A stretch of DNA of 64,000 bases from an uncultured Parabacteroides sp. (GTDB lineage Bacteria; Bacteroidota; Bacteroidia; Bacteroidales; Tannerellaceae), in the NCBI GenBank assembly GCA_944325335.1, contig CALUZR010000008.1:1-64000 (forward strand). Direction: 5' to 3'. A model generated the notes under the pieces. That model did no database searches, was not told the DNA's origin, and saw nothing but the letters and a program-made list of their open reading frames with translations. Positions within the stretch are counted from its first letter, which is position 1; every line of letters begins with the position of its first letter. Made by a program: the position numbers and the translations under genes. Below are positions 1-8,091 of this stretch, piece by piece.

Positions 1-47
1 ATTGTGGACGAAAAATTCTTCCTCTACAGGCTTTCTATGATTTATGC

Positions 48-932
48 CTACCCACATTGATTTTCCGCTGACCCAATTTCTTCCCGTAGTGAAACCGGTT
101 TCAATACTTCTACATTTTCCCGATTTCATAAAATTTGTTGAATAAAATCATACGATGGGCGGAAATAATATTGGAAAATAGCATAATCTTTCCCTGTTTC
201 AATTTCTTTTTGTGAATCATGGAGCGGCAGGGAACGGATGTAATCTACTTGCTTATTGTACACTTTTAACCAAATGGTTTGCGGTTGCTTATCATCTCGA
301 ATAATGCCATAACACCCTTCGTAAAAGGCTTGGGGCGTAAGGTTAGATGAAGGTTGAAGTTCCTTTTCACCCAGCGTAAGATGTTGCATCCGTTCTAAGG
401 CTAAGACGCGCGTCTGGCTCCGGTCGGTAAACTCGCCAATCAAATACCAGCGTTGTTCGAACAGGCGGACAAAGGCCGGAATCAATTCAAAATGAAACGT
501 GCGGTCTTTCGTATAATAAGAAACGTAATCAAAACAAAGCGTGCGCCCTTGGTCGATGGCATTCAATACAGTATGAAGTAGTTCCACACCGGTGGGCGGG
601 TTTTGGAGCATGATTTTATCCTTATGCTTAATCGCCATCGTCGATAAATTATTAATATGGAAGCTACTCAATAGATACCGGTAAATTGGATTCTCTTCAA
701 TTACTTCCTTATTCTGAAGTACATACTTCCGGATGCGCGCGTCATATTCAATGTCGATTTGAAACGACGAGGCAATAAATTCCCGGTCGCGGTTAAATGT
801 CCGTTCCGAAATCTCCTCGCCATCGTAATTCAATGAATACTGTTTGAAGCGTGCGTTCAACTCTTTCAACGAGAAATTCCCATACTCATTGAACTCATTC
901 ACAATCCAAAGACAACGTTCCCACTTTTGCAT
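48..932 (-). pseudogene. WYL-domain transcriptional regulator, interrupted by an in-frame TGA
   Basis: The open part runs from the ATG at 932 to a TGA at 126-128 (268 residues). It has an N-terminal DNA-binding region and a WYL domain (WYL at residues 162-164). WYL proteins are ligand-sensing regulators often found beside defence loci. Reading on in the same frame past the TGA gives 25 more codons to a TAG at 48-50. They include VEVLKP and SLREEI, the usual end of this family. The gene therefore seems to have lost its last ~25 residues to a point nonsense mutation. It could still be partly functional, or the TGA could be a sequence error. It points away from the cassette that starts at 1367. 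A -7-like TATCTTTG lies at 956-963 on the minus strand, just ahead of the start. Confidence 0.8.
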
Positions 933-955
933 ATCCTTCTTTTTTATTCTTTTTG

Positions 956-963
956 CAAAGATA
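956..963 (-). promoter_or_regulatory. Bacteroidetes-type -7 box for the WYL gene
   Basis: TATCTTTG matches the TAnnTTTG -7 consensus and lies 24 bases ahead of the WYL start codon. No convincing TTG -33 element is seen at the usual spacing. Confidence 0.5.
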
Positions 964-1060
964 CATGCTTAGGTCGGACACTTTCTGGCAGAGACAGGAA
1001 ATAATTTTGCAGTGTTGGAAAAAAATAAGGACAAAAGCAGCTTTTTATACCGCTTTTCAC

Positions 1061-1342
1061 TACCTTTGTACCAATTCCGACCGAAAGCCGCGCGTGGCTT
1101 CGATGGAAGGACATAATGAAAAGCGAAAAAGCGTTTACGATATTATTCCCAACACTGGAAATCGCCAATTTTCACCTTATAGGGGAATAATGACACAAAT
1201 GCTTGCGCTCTACTGTATAACTCCGTGAAAGGATTTCTTACAGCATAGAGTGCGGGCTGTTGTCTTTATTATCTCTATAAAAGGTGTTTGGCGATACCTC
1301 AGTGTTGGATAGTAGAGTAACAGTTCCCGCGCTTTTTTTATT
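1061..1342 (+). ncRNA. Leader element C: promoter, ~265-nt leader and intrinsic terminator
   Basis: Seen: TACCTTTG at 1061-1068 (-7 box), then about 260 nt without a convincing gene, then a terminator. The terminator arms are at 1250-1261 and 1319-1332, followed by seven T at 1333-1339. The next gene starts 27 nt later. The 5' part (GTGGC, a purine run, ACATAATG, then GCGTTTAC) resembles leaders A and B at 22.6 and 24.6 kb. The 3' end (ACAGT, TTCCCGCGC, T-run, ATTGTT) does too. Inferred: a divergent third member of that family, acting as an attenuator-like leader or free small RNA. Short hypothetical frames inside it look like noise. Confidence 0.4.
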
Positions 1343-1366
1343 GTTGAATTTGATAACTTGATTGAT

Positions 1367-2911
1367 ATGGAAACAAAAAAAATGAAAATTGAATTGAATC
1401 AAGAAGAGGCTCAACTTCTTGATGAATTGAATGTATTACAGAAAAAAATTGGAGAATATGATCCTGAAGAAATGAATCGAAAGATGTTTGATGAATTACA
1501 AAAGGCAGCTATTGATTCTTTAGCTGTCGCATTGAATATTTCGGATGTATTAGAAACATCTTCTACAATCTCTTCGAATATTGATGATTTTAAAAAAAGG
1601 AAAGACCTAAGTACTGGGGAATTGAAAGGAAAAACTTTTGGAGATACCAAAAAAAGTATGTGTGAAAAAGCGGGAAAAGACGGAAGTGGAGCGCGAGAAC
1701 ATTTTGTTGATTATATGACTGGCGAAGAGTTGATAGGCGAAGATCCTGAAAAAGGAAATTATGATTTTGATCATGTGATTTCTGCAGAAGAAATGAAATA
1801 TGATATATTAGCCGGAATTTTTATGTCAGATGATGAATTTAGAAAATTTCTAAACTCAGAGGAAAATATAGCGCCTCTTAATAGGGATATAAATCAAAAA
1901 TTGAAGAAGGTTAAAACGTGGAAAGAGTTTGAAAAATGTTTAGATGAACCATGTAAACAAGATGCAACAAAAACTAATGCAGAATATTATGGAATAGATA
2001 AAAAACGTGCGTTTGATAGATATAAAGAGAGTCGTAAAGCATATTATAAAGTAATAGGTGGAAATGCTGTTAAAGCTATAGGTGGTTATGCTATAAAAAT
2101 GACTGTTTTTAAGTTTGTGAAAATTGTTGTTGTTGAAATTATTCATGAATGTAAGTTGAGGTCAGAAGATAGTATTACAAAAAGGATGAAACAAGTTGGG
2201 AAAAGGATAATTTCTCGAATATCTGAATTAGTAGATACATTTAAGGAGTCTGCATTGGCTAATTTGGTATCGACACTTATGGATATTACTATTAATTTCT
2301 TTTTAAATACAACAAAACGTGCATTTAAAATTATTCGACAAATATTTTCTTCAATATTGAGCGTCTTTAAAACTTTATTTGACACTTCTAAATCTTCAGA
2401 AGAAAGAATAAAAGCCGCATTAAATATTTTGGGTGTAGCCTTAATTGGTATTTTAGGTATTCTGTTAGAGGAAACAATTAATAAAGCATTATTAACTATT
2501 CCTTTTCTTATTCCATTTGCTGATTATATTTCACCTGTCCTTGCTGCTTTAATTACAGGAATTGGAGGAGTTCTTATATTACAGTTGTTTGCAAGGCATC
2601 AGGCTGATATGGAGTATTGTAAATTGACGCAAAATGCTTCTGCAGTTCAAAAAAAATTGAATGAATTGAAGATAATAGATAGTGGTATAAGTAATATGGA
2701 GGTAGTAGAAGCTGTACATACGTCTATTTCTATATTTGGTAATACCTGTTATATTGCATCAGCTTGTGAAAAAGAGATAGCAAATACATTATCCAATATA
2801 CATGCTGGGAACTCAGAGAGAAAAATGATTTTGAATGAAACAAATAATAATCTAAATGATATTGATAATTTATTAAATCAAATGAATAATAAAAATTTTA
2901 GTCATGAGTGA
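1367..2911 (+). CDS. HNH-nuclease-like protein with membrane segments
   Basis: No named family is recognised. After an N-terminal helical region, residues 115-180 resemble an HNH/McrA-type fold: FVDYMTGEEL, then DFDHV (133-137), then NIAPLNRDIN with conserved-looking asparagines. DH...N...N is the usual metal-binding/catalytic pattern, but the assignment is by eye. Residues ~240-260 and ~345-410 are hydrophobic and likely span the membrane. The C-terminus is helical. The ATG at 1367 was chosen over an upstream TTG in frame. The gene is very AT-rich compared with flanking core genes, which suggests transfer. It is first in the cassette behind leader C and overlaps the next gene by 8 bases. A nuclease tied to the membrane would fit a phage-defence effector; that role is inference. 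Confidence 0.6.
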   Translation: METKKMKIELNQEEAQLLDELNVLQKKIGEYDPEEMNRKMFDELQKAAIDSLAVALNISDVLETSSTISSNIDDFKKRKDLSTGELKGKTFGDTKKSMCEKAGKDGSGAREHFVDYMTGEELIGEDPEKGNYDFDHVISAEEMKYDILAGIFMSDDEFRKFLNSEENIAPLNRDINQKLKKVKTWKEFEKCLDEPCKQDATKTNAEYYGIDKKRAFDRYKESRKAYYKVIGGNAVKAIGGYAIKMTVFKFVKIVVVEIIHECKLRSEDSITKRMKQVGKRIISRISELVDTFKESALANLVSTLMDITINFFLNTTKRAFKIIRQIFSSILSVFKTLFDTSKSSEERIKAALNILGVALIGILGILLEETINKALLTIPFLIPFADYISPVLAALITGIGGVLILQLFARHQADMEYCKLTQNASAVQKKLNELKIIDSGISNMEVVEAVHTSISIFGNTCYIASACEKEIANTLSNIHAGNSERKMILNETNNNLNDIDNLLNQMNNKNFSHE

Positions 2912-3653
2912 GATAATTCAACAATATAATAATTCTATAGATCCTGTAAAACTTGCAGGAACTTTATTGAAATTGCAAAATGAACTTGAGAATACAGAAA
3001 AGGATATACAACTGGTGTATAAAAAAATAATATCAGCAAATAGTCCGATAGAACAAGCTCTACAAAAATATGCAGAAACATTTAAAATATTCAACTTTGA
3101 TACTAAGGTAAAAGTTAAGTATCTAATTGAAAGAATGAATATCGAAGATGTTGTGAATTTAATTTCAGAGGTAGAGAGTGTTGATACAGAAAAAATGGCT
3201 TCAATTGCTCATATAATAAGAGCAAGTAATGAAAATATGAAAAAAATGTCTCAACTAATATCTGGACTTTCTATTTTGACTGGTATGAATTATCAGAGAG
3301 TGAGAAATATTTACACGGTATTAGCTGATTTAGATAAAGAGATGGAATCGAATATTTATGCTTCTAATAGGACCTCTGCTCAGTTGAAAGAGTTTATTTA
3401 TGGACAGTTCAATAGAATGTATGAAGATAAAATTAATCATGATAATTTATCTTCTAAATTAGATTTATTAGAAAAAACGATGAATTCTAATACAAAAGGA
3501 ATTATTAATGCTAATGATAATCTCAAACTAAAAGCTGAGGAATTAGAAAAACGTACAGAACGTAATTCCGTAGAATTGAAAAAGTGGAAAGTAGTTTCTT
3601 ATCTGTCATTAGCTGTAGCTTTTGTTAGTATTTTATTATCTTGCTTTCTTTGA
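2904..3653 (+). CDS. Coiled-coil protein with C-terminal membrane anchor
   Basis: Unrecognised protein of 249 residues. It is almost entirely helical and charged, with likely coiled coils at ~25-50 and ~190-225. One hydrophobic segment at the extreme C-terminus (~229-248) suggests a tail-anchored protein facing the cytoplasm. It overlaps the HNH/membrane gene by 8 bases, so the two are probably translationally coupled and may form a complex. Like its neighbours it is AT-rich. A structural or sensor partner of the upstream protein is the simplest reading, with no direct evidence. Confidence 0.6.
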   Translation: MSEIIQQYNNSIDPVKLAGTLLKLQNELENTEKDIQLVYKKIISANSPIEQALQKYAETFKIFNFDTKVKVKYLIERMNIEDVVNLISEVESVDTEKMASIAHIIRASNENMKKMSQLISGLSILTGMNYQRVRNIYTVLADLDKEMESNIYASNRTSAQLKEFIYGQFNRMYEDKINHDNLSSKLDLLEKTMNSNTKGIINANDNLKLKAEELEKRTERNSVELKKWKVVSYLSLAVAFVSILLSCFL

Positions 3654-3783
3654 TTTATTTTATGGGTTAGGTCATATTTGTCTGACTTATTCATTCTTTT
3701 GAATATGATATAACTTCCGATGAGAATCATAAAAAAGATAATAATGAAGAAAATACAGATTTTAATAGTAAAGTGCTTAGATT

Positions 3784-4518
3784 ATGTTTCAGAAAAAGTA
3801 TTTAGAAGATCCTGATTTGGTATTTTTGCCAGAATGTTCAAATGAAGATTTGAAAACATTCGCTGATTTATTGGTTTATGATAAAGATGATAAACCAAGA
3901 ATCACTGAAGAGTTATCAAAAACTCGTACTTACAAAGAGTTTTATCCGAGAGAGATGAAGCAAATTTGTAAGGAAATTGTCCATGAATTTCAATTGTTTG
4001 GAGGTGATACGGTTGCTAATGCAATTCGTGGTCATGGAATTCTTTATCGTAATATATTGATGGATGTATGCGATAGGAAAAAAGTGAATTACAATAAAAA
4101 CTCTTCTACAGAACGTATTGAAATGTGTTTTGTTCAACGAGTTTTAGATGATGCTTTGGATCAAATGGGAGATGATGAAATCAAGGAAATTGCAAAAGAT
4201 TTGCGTATAGACGCAACCAAGTATGATAACCAGAATGCATTGAAAGATGCAATTGTCATGGTTGGTTTATCTCCTCAATTTGTAGGAAAGATTGTATCTA
4301 TTTGTGCAAAAGCAATTGTCCCTCGGATTGGCCTTGCATTAGGCGGTATTGCTGTAGGACAGGCTTTAGCTAAATTAGTTCCTATTATTAATATAATTTC
4401 ATGGGGACTTTTGGCAAAGGAATTAACAGGTCCAGCTTATCGAGTAACAATGCCTGGGGTAATGATGATTATTTATATGCGCCGTAAATGGCAGGATGCA
4501 CAGAATGGGAATAATTGA
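3784..4518 (+). CDS. UPF0174 / YaaW-like protein (DUF3944)
   Basis: The N-terminus has the DUF3944 pattern: DPDLVFLPECSNEDL, then FADLLVYDKDDK. It is followed by the UPF0174 core FGGDTVANAIRGHG and YRNILMDVC. Near the C-terminus is the family's GPAYRVTMPGV. E. coli YaaW shows the same blocks in the same order and a similar length (about 240 residues). The region 175-215 is hydrophobic and could insert in a membrane. The family's biochemical role is not established. The 130-base gap upstream holds no clear gene. A hairpin follows the stop codon. Its place between membrane proteins of an AT-rich cassette suggests a role in the same system. Confidence 0.75.
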   Translation: MFQKKYLEDPDLVFLPECSNEDLKTFADLLVYDKDDKPRITEELSKTRTYKEFYPREMKQICKEIVHEFQLFGGDTVANAIRGHGILYRNILMDVCDRKKVNYNKNSSTERIEMCFVQRVLDDALDQMGDDEIKEIAKDLRIDATKYDNQNALKDAIVMVGLSPQFVGKIVSICAKAIVPRIGLALGGIAVGQALAKLVPIINIISWGLLAKELTGPAYRVTMPGVMMIIYMRRKWQDAQNGNN

Positions 4519-4531
4519 AAATAGTTAGATG

Positions 4532-4554
4532 GGTCGGACTACATCTATCCGACC
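4532..4554 (+). terminator. Hairpin after the UPF0174 gene
   Basis: The arms GGTCGGA and TCCGACC enclose a short loop. No T-run follows, so this may be a weak terminator or an mRNA-stabilising hairpin that separates the upstream and downstream parts of the cassette. Confidence 0.4.
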
Positions 4555-4601
4555 TATCTCTTTCCTTTGCATCATAAACAAACATACAAAGGAAAAGGAA
4601 T

Positions 4602-5501
4602 ATGGATACACAATTAATGCAACAACAGGTTGAGGCAATAGCTCAACGAGATGATTTGCCAGAAAGTTTGACTTGTTCTTGTGAGTTATTTCTTTCGATG
4701 CTGGAGAATCTGAAAGGGAATTTATCGGATGCTTCCTTTTTGGAAATATTGAATACGGTATGCAATAAACTGGAACCGAATCCGGATAAATTAAAAGCGG
4801 CTACTGTAATTGATGTGTTATTGACGGCATCGCTCTATTACCAGAAAGCACGTCTTTATATTTGGCAATGGGCTACCTATCATGTGGATTTTAGTTTGTT
4901 GTTATGGGAAGCTTATAATCACTTGATGGATTGGTATGAAGAAGAAACAGATGATTCGTTTGATCGTGTTTTTTATTCGGATAATTTCTTTAAACAATTT
5001 ACTTTGGAGACGAGAAAACGTACTTATTCCCGTTTCAACCTATGGCGGAATGCAATCAAACAGTATCGTATATTATTGAAGCATGATTTGACGCGTTTAG
5101 ATAGCCAAATGAAAAATGCGTTTGACAGACATCGAAGAGAAATGTTTATTTGCAGCCATCCATTAATAGGAAGTACATTTTCTATAATTAGCGGATTAGT
5201 GACTATATCAGGAATTTTTCTGTTTATTTCTATACTGCATTTCTTTTACCAGTTTTACGTCATAAAACCTTATAATTTATTATTAGCGAGTGCTGGATTG
5301 AAAGACTACAGAATGCCTTTAGGAGAATTATCTATTGCGCAACAAGCATTTTGGGAAAGAGGATTATTTGTATTAGGAGAACCCATCTACATTTTTCTTT
5401 CCGGAATCCTGGTACTTCTGCTTATAAATATCGTACAAGATAACTGGGGATGGAAGATCCTGTTTTCAATGAAATCCGAAAAATGTTCAACTAAAAAATA
5501 A
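4602..5501 (+). CDS. Hypothetical membrane protein
   Basis: Unrecognised 299-residue protein. Residues 1-180 look soluble and helical and contain a tryptophan- and tyrosine-rich stretch around 85-125. Two hydrophobic segments lie at ~190-215 and ~262-280, with a basic C-terminal tail. An A/G-rich ribosome-binding region (AAAGGAAAAGG) lies just ahead of the ATG. It is 6 bases from the Sel1 gene that follows, so the two are probably co-transcribed. Confidence 0.55.
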   Translation: MDTQLMQQQVEAIAQRDDLPESLTCSCELFLSMLENLKGNLSDASFLEILNTVCNKLEPNPDKLKAATVIDVLLTASLYYQKARLYIWQWATYHVDFSLLLWEAYNHLMDWYEEETDDSFDRVFYSDNFFKQFTLETRKRTYSRFNLWRNAIKQYRILLKHDLTRLDSQMKNAFDRHRREMFICSHPLIGSTFSIISGLVTISGIFLFISILHFFYQFYVIKPYNLLLASAGLKDYRMPLGELSIAQQAFWERGLFVLGEPIYIFLSGILVLLLINIVQDNWGWKILFSMKSEKCSTKK

Positions 5502-5507
5502 CGCAAT

Positions 5508-6560
5508 ATGAAAAAGAAAGTATTGATAGGTAGTTTATCTGTCTTGGTAATTGTATTGGGTATTTATTTTCTGTCCCCTTCAGCGGCAGATTATAATGAA
5601 AAGGCGGATGTTTTGTTCGATCAGATGTCGTATGCGGAGGCGTTCGATTATTATCGGAAAGCGGCAGAAAAGGAGGACGGACATGCCTATTATCGCTTGG
5701 GTGTTTTGTATCAGAAAGGTTTGGGCGTGCTGGCTTCCGAAAAGAAAGCGGTGGAATATTTTCAAAAGGCGGCAGATAAGCAGAATCCAGACGGACAATT
5801 TGAATTAGCTTACCATTATTTTAGCCAACATGATTATGAAAAAGCAAGGATGTATGCTGAGAAATCGGCAGCACAAAATTCTGCGGATGCGGCTTATCTT
5901 TTGGGACATCTTTATGAACAGGGAAAAGGCGTAGAAGTGGATTTGAAAAAGGCATTGGAATGGTATGAAAAAGCAGCTCCACAAAATGATGAAGCTAAGT
6001 TGAACGTAGCTATTTTCTATCTTCATGCGAAGGGAACAGATCCTGATTACGATAGAGCATTCCCCTTATTTGAGGAGTTGGCTCGAAAAGAAATGACGGA
6101 TAGCTATAATTACTTAGGTTATATGTATAATAATGGATTGGGTACTGCAAAAGATTTGGAAAAAGCCTACTTTTGGTATCAGAAAGGCGCGGAAGCAAAC
6201 GACCGGATAGCACAATACAATTTAGGTACCTTATTATGGTCTGGACAAGGTATCGGACAAAACCAAAAAGAGGCATTAAATTGGTTCCGCCAATCCGCAG
6301 CGCAAGGCTATAATCATGCGATTGAATTTGTTAAACAATATGAAGCGTGGGTGCGGCAAGAGCAAGCTCGGCAGGCCGAGGAACGTAAACGGAAATCCTA
6401 CGATGAGCCGCGTATTTGTCCGGGCTGTCAAGGTACAGGCCGTGTATTGGCTGGAACAGGTAAATGGGAAAATTGCGGGCTCTGCGGAGGCTCTGGCATT
6501 TTCCAATCTTTCTCCGGAAGATGGAAAGATATTATTGATGCGATGGATAATATGTGGTAA
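5508..6560 (+). CDS. Membrane-anchored Sel1-repeat protein with DnaJ-type zinc knuckle
   Basis: The N-terminal hydrophobic segment (~4-24) is a signal anchor. It is followed by about seven Sel1/TPR-like repeats (for example AYYRLGVLYQKGLG and AAYLLGHLYEQGKG) up to about residue 275. A basic helix then leads to CPGCQGTG and CGLCGGSG near 303-333, two CxxCxGxG zinc-knuckle halves like those of DnaJ. Sel1 repeats mediate protein contacts. The added zinc knuckle suggests binding of unfolded or partner protein. Several residues in the repeats are canonical, so the fold call is firm. The function within the cassette is unknown. Confidence 0.75.
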   Translation: MKKKVLIGSLSVLVIVLGIYFLSPSAADYNEKADVLFDQMSYAEAFDYYRKAAEKEDGHAYYRLGVLYQKGLGVLASEKKAVEYFQKAADKQNPDGQFELAYHYFSQHDYEKARMYAEKSAAQNSADAAYLLGHLYEQGKGVEVDLKKALEWYEKAAPQNDEAKLNVAIFYLHAKGTDPDYDRAFPLFEELARKEMTDSYNYLGYMYNNGLGTAKDLEKAYFWYQKGAEANDRIAQYNLGTLLWSGQGIGQNQKEALNWFRQSAAQGYNHAIEFVKQYEAWVRQEQARQAEERKRKSYDEPRICPGCQGTGRVLAGTGKWENCGLCGGSGIFQSFSGRWKDIIDAMDNMW

Positions 6561-6564
6561 CAAG

Positions 6565-7248
6565 ATGGAATTCAATACATATGAAGAATTAGTTGATTAT
6601 TGTTATCCATACAACAAGAATTTAGCTACAAAAGGGATTGATTGCAATCGCTTTAAATTCCTTTTAAATATAGAAAAAATATATCAACAAGTAGTAGATA
6701 AGATTTCGTTGTTATTGGGTATCAGAAGGAAGACGAAAGTGATTATATCTCGAAATTCAAAATATTGGGGACGTTGTTTTTGTTCATTTAATGTAATAGA
6801 ATTAGATGTAAGTCTTATCTGTTATCATCCTTTAGTTTTGACAGAGGTAGTTATTCATGAATTAACGCATTATAAATATCATAATCATAAACCGGAGTTT
6901 TATTTAGGTATGGAAAAGTATGTACAAATCTTAGGACTACAAGATAGACTGTATGGTTTCACAAATAGAGGAAAATTTCCTACTTCTATAGATGCTTATT
7001 GCAATGATTATTTATCTCCAACACCACCTATATTCTTATTTAAAAGAATACCATCTTTAGAGATGATTCGTTCTTTTGTATTAAAAAATAAGATCAAAAT
7101 AAAGAAAGATGATATTTGGAATATTTTAGATTGTAGTCATTTGTATGATTCTCGGCAAAGAGTCCGTAACCCAGATGATGCATGGTTTGAAAAGATTATA
7201 GGAAAAGAAATAAAGTCGAATTACCAACAACTTTTATTATTTGAATAG
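6565..7248 (+). CDS. YgjP/DUF45-type metallopeptidase-like protein
   Basis: The core is VVIHELTHYKYHNHKPEFY. HELTH at 98-102 gives the HExxH zinc site, and His108 the likely third ligand. A YWGRCF block at ~68-73 matches the YgjP/WLM family. The usual family length is about 230 residues, as here (227). A longer frame running back into the Sel1 gene is unlikely; the ATG at 6565, 4 bases after the Sel1 stop, gives a family-like N-terminus. The remaining ~90 C-terminal residues are not recognised. It is followed 3 bases later by the FtsZ-like gene. A protease acting on a partner in this cassette is a plausible role, not a demonstrated one. Confidence 0.7.
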   Translation: MEFNTYEELVDYCYPYNKNLATKGIDCNRFKFLLNIEKIYQQVVDKISLLLGIRRKTKVIISRNSKYWGRCFCSFNVIELDVSLICYHPLVLTEVVIHELTHYKYHNHKPEFYLGMEKYVQILGLQDRLYGFTNRGKFPTSIDAYCNDYLSPTPPIFLFKRIPSLEMIRSFVLKNKIKIKKDDIWNILDCSHLYDSRQRVRNPDDAWFEKIIGKEIKSNYQQLLLFE

Positions 7249-7251
7249 ATT

Positions 7252-7716
7252 ATGTCTACATTAATATCTATCGGAACAGGAGCTTGCAATATGACCATGT
7301 ATCATTTGCAAGATAATTTAAATGCAGAAGTTGAGTATGTTTTTATCGATCCTCTCAATGGAAGAGACTATGATGAAAGTATATTAGACAAACTCGAAAA
7401 GACTGGCGAAAAGGCTGTATTATTTGCTACCTTGGGTGGCAATACAGGTTCTTCTTTTGCTACGAGAATTTCTTCTGATTTGAAAAGCAGAGGAATTAAA
7501 TTTCGGGCAATTCTTACTTTGCCTTTTGTTTACGAGGGTAGAGAAATGATTACAAGGGCATTGTCGGCACATCAGGCTATTTCGGGAAATGCTTCTTCCT
7601 TGAGTGTATTCAACATGGAAAAATATCGAATGGAGTATGGCCATCTGCCTACACGTGAATTCTTTCAAGTTGTTGATACGCAGATTTTAAACACAATCTC
7701 ATTGTATTTCTATTGA
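7252..7716 (+). CDS. Miniature FtsZ/tubulin-like protein (GTPase half only)
   Basis: The protein is 154 residues; FtsZ is usually ~320-400. The pattern follows the FtsZ nucleotide-binding domain. ISIGTGACN (5-13) matches the glycine-rich first loop. VEYVFID follows in the place of the FtsZ strand 2. LGGNTGSS (61-68) replaces the tubulin signature GGGTGTG, and LTLPFVYEG follows, like the PF-FEG strand of FtsZ. The T7 loop and C-terminal activation domain are absent, so polymerisation-driven GTP hydrolysis in the usual way is unlikely. It could bind nucleotide or interact with cellular FtsZ. The fold call is by motif order only. It is the last gene of the AT-rich cassette. Confidence 0.6.
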   Translation: MSTLISIGTGACNMTMYHLQDNLNAEVEYVFIDPLNGRDYDESILDKLEKTGEKAVLFATLGGNTGSSFATRISSDLKSRGIKFRAILTLPFVYEGREMITRALSAHQAISGNASSLSVFNMEKYRMEYGHLPTREFFQVVDTQILNTISLYFY

Positions 7717-7835
7717 AACGCCTAATTAAAATATGTGTAAAGCAAGAATCATTGATTCCAGCATGCCTCCGCGTAGTGTGAAGGAAGAAACAATGTTTCT
7801 GGCTTTTTCACATGTTTATTATCAAAAAATATACG

Positions 7836-7843
7836 TATCTTTG
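7836..7843 (+). promoter_or_regulatory. -7 box ahead of the DUF3791-Fic pair
   Basis: TATCTTTG matches TAnnTTTG and lies 25 bases upstream of the ATG at 7869. It suggests that the pair is transcribed separately from the cassette before it. A -33 TTG is not obvious. Confidence 0.5.
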
Positions 7844-7868
7844 AGTCGTAATCAAATTATTGGTAAAA

Positions 7869-8078
7869 ATGATAGCAGATAAAGCCATATTGCAGATGAA
7901 ATATGCCCGCATTGTCCGTTTGTTTGCCGAGGCGGCGAAATTGTCTTACGAAGATGCGTTGGGCTTTTTCTATTCATCAGACACGTATCGGTTGATGAGC
8001 CAAGGCATAGCCGATATGCATTGTTTGAGCGATGAATATTTGGCGGATGAAGTGGCGATGGAATGGCGGAAGAGGTAA
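7869..8078 (+). CDS. Small DUF3791-like protein, probable Fic partner
   Basis: Protein of 69 residues from the ATG (an in-frame TTG lies three codons earlier). It contains KYARIVRLFAEAAKLS, then ALGFFYSSDTYRLM, and an acidic end (DEYLADEVAMEW). This resembles the short DUF3791-type proteins that sit just upstream of Fic genes in Bacteroidales. The Fic gene begins 13 bases after its stop. The small size and pairing suggest an antitoxin or regulatory subunit; the family name is given with moderate confidence. Confidence 0.55.
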   Translation: MIADKAILQMKYARIVRLFAEAAKLSYEDALGFFYSSDTYRLMSQGIADMHCLSDEYLADEVAMEWRKR

Positions 8079-8091
8079 TTAAAGGATTGAT

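Noticed and set aside
953-1228. 91-codon frame upstream of the first cassette.
   Set aside because: It crosses the promoter and leader C, has no family likeness and no ribosome-binding site.
6316-6564. Longer N-terminus for the metallopeptidase-like gene.
   Set aside because: It lies inside the Sel1 gene in another frame. The ATG at 6565 directly follows the Sel1 stop and gives the expected family length.
7733-7881. A ~49-codon frame between the FtsZ-like and DUF3791-like genes.
   Set aside because: It overlaps the promoter and start of the next gene and has no recognised family or ribosome-binding site.
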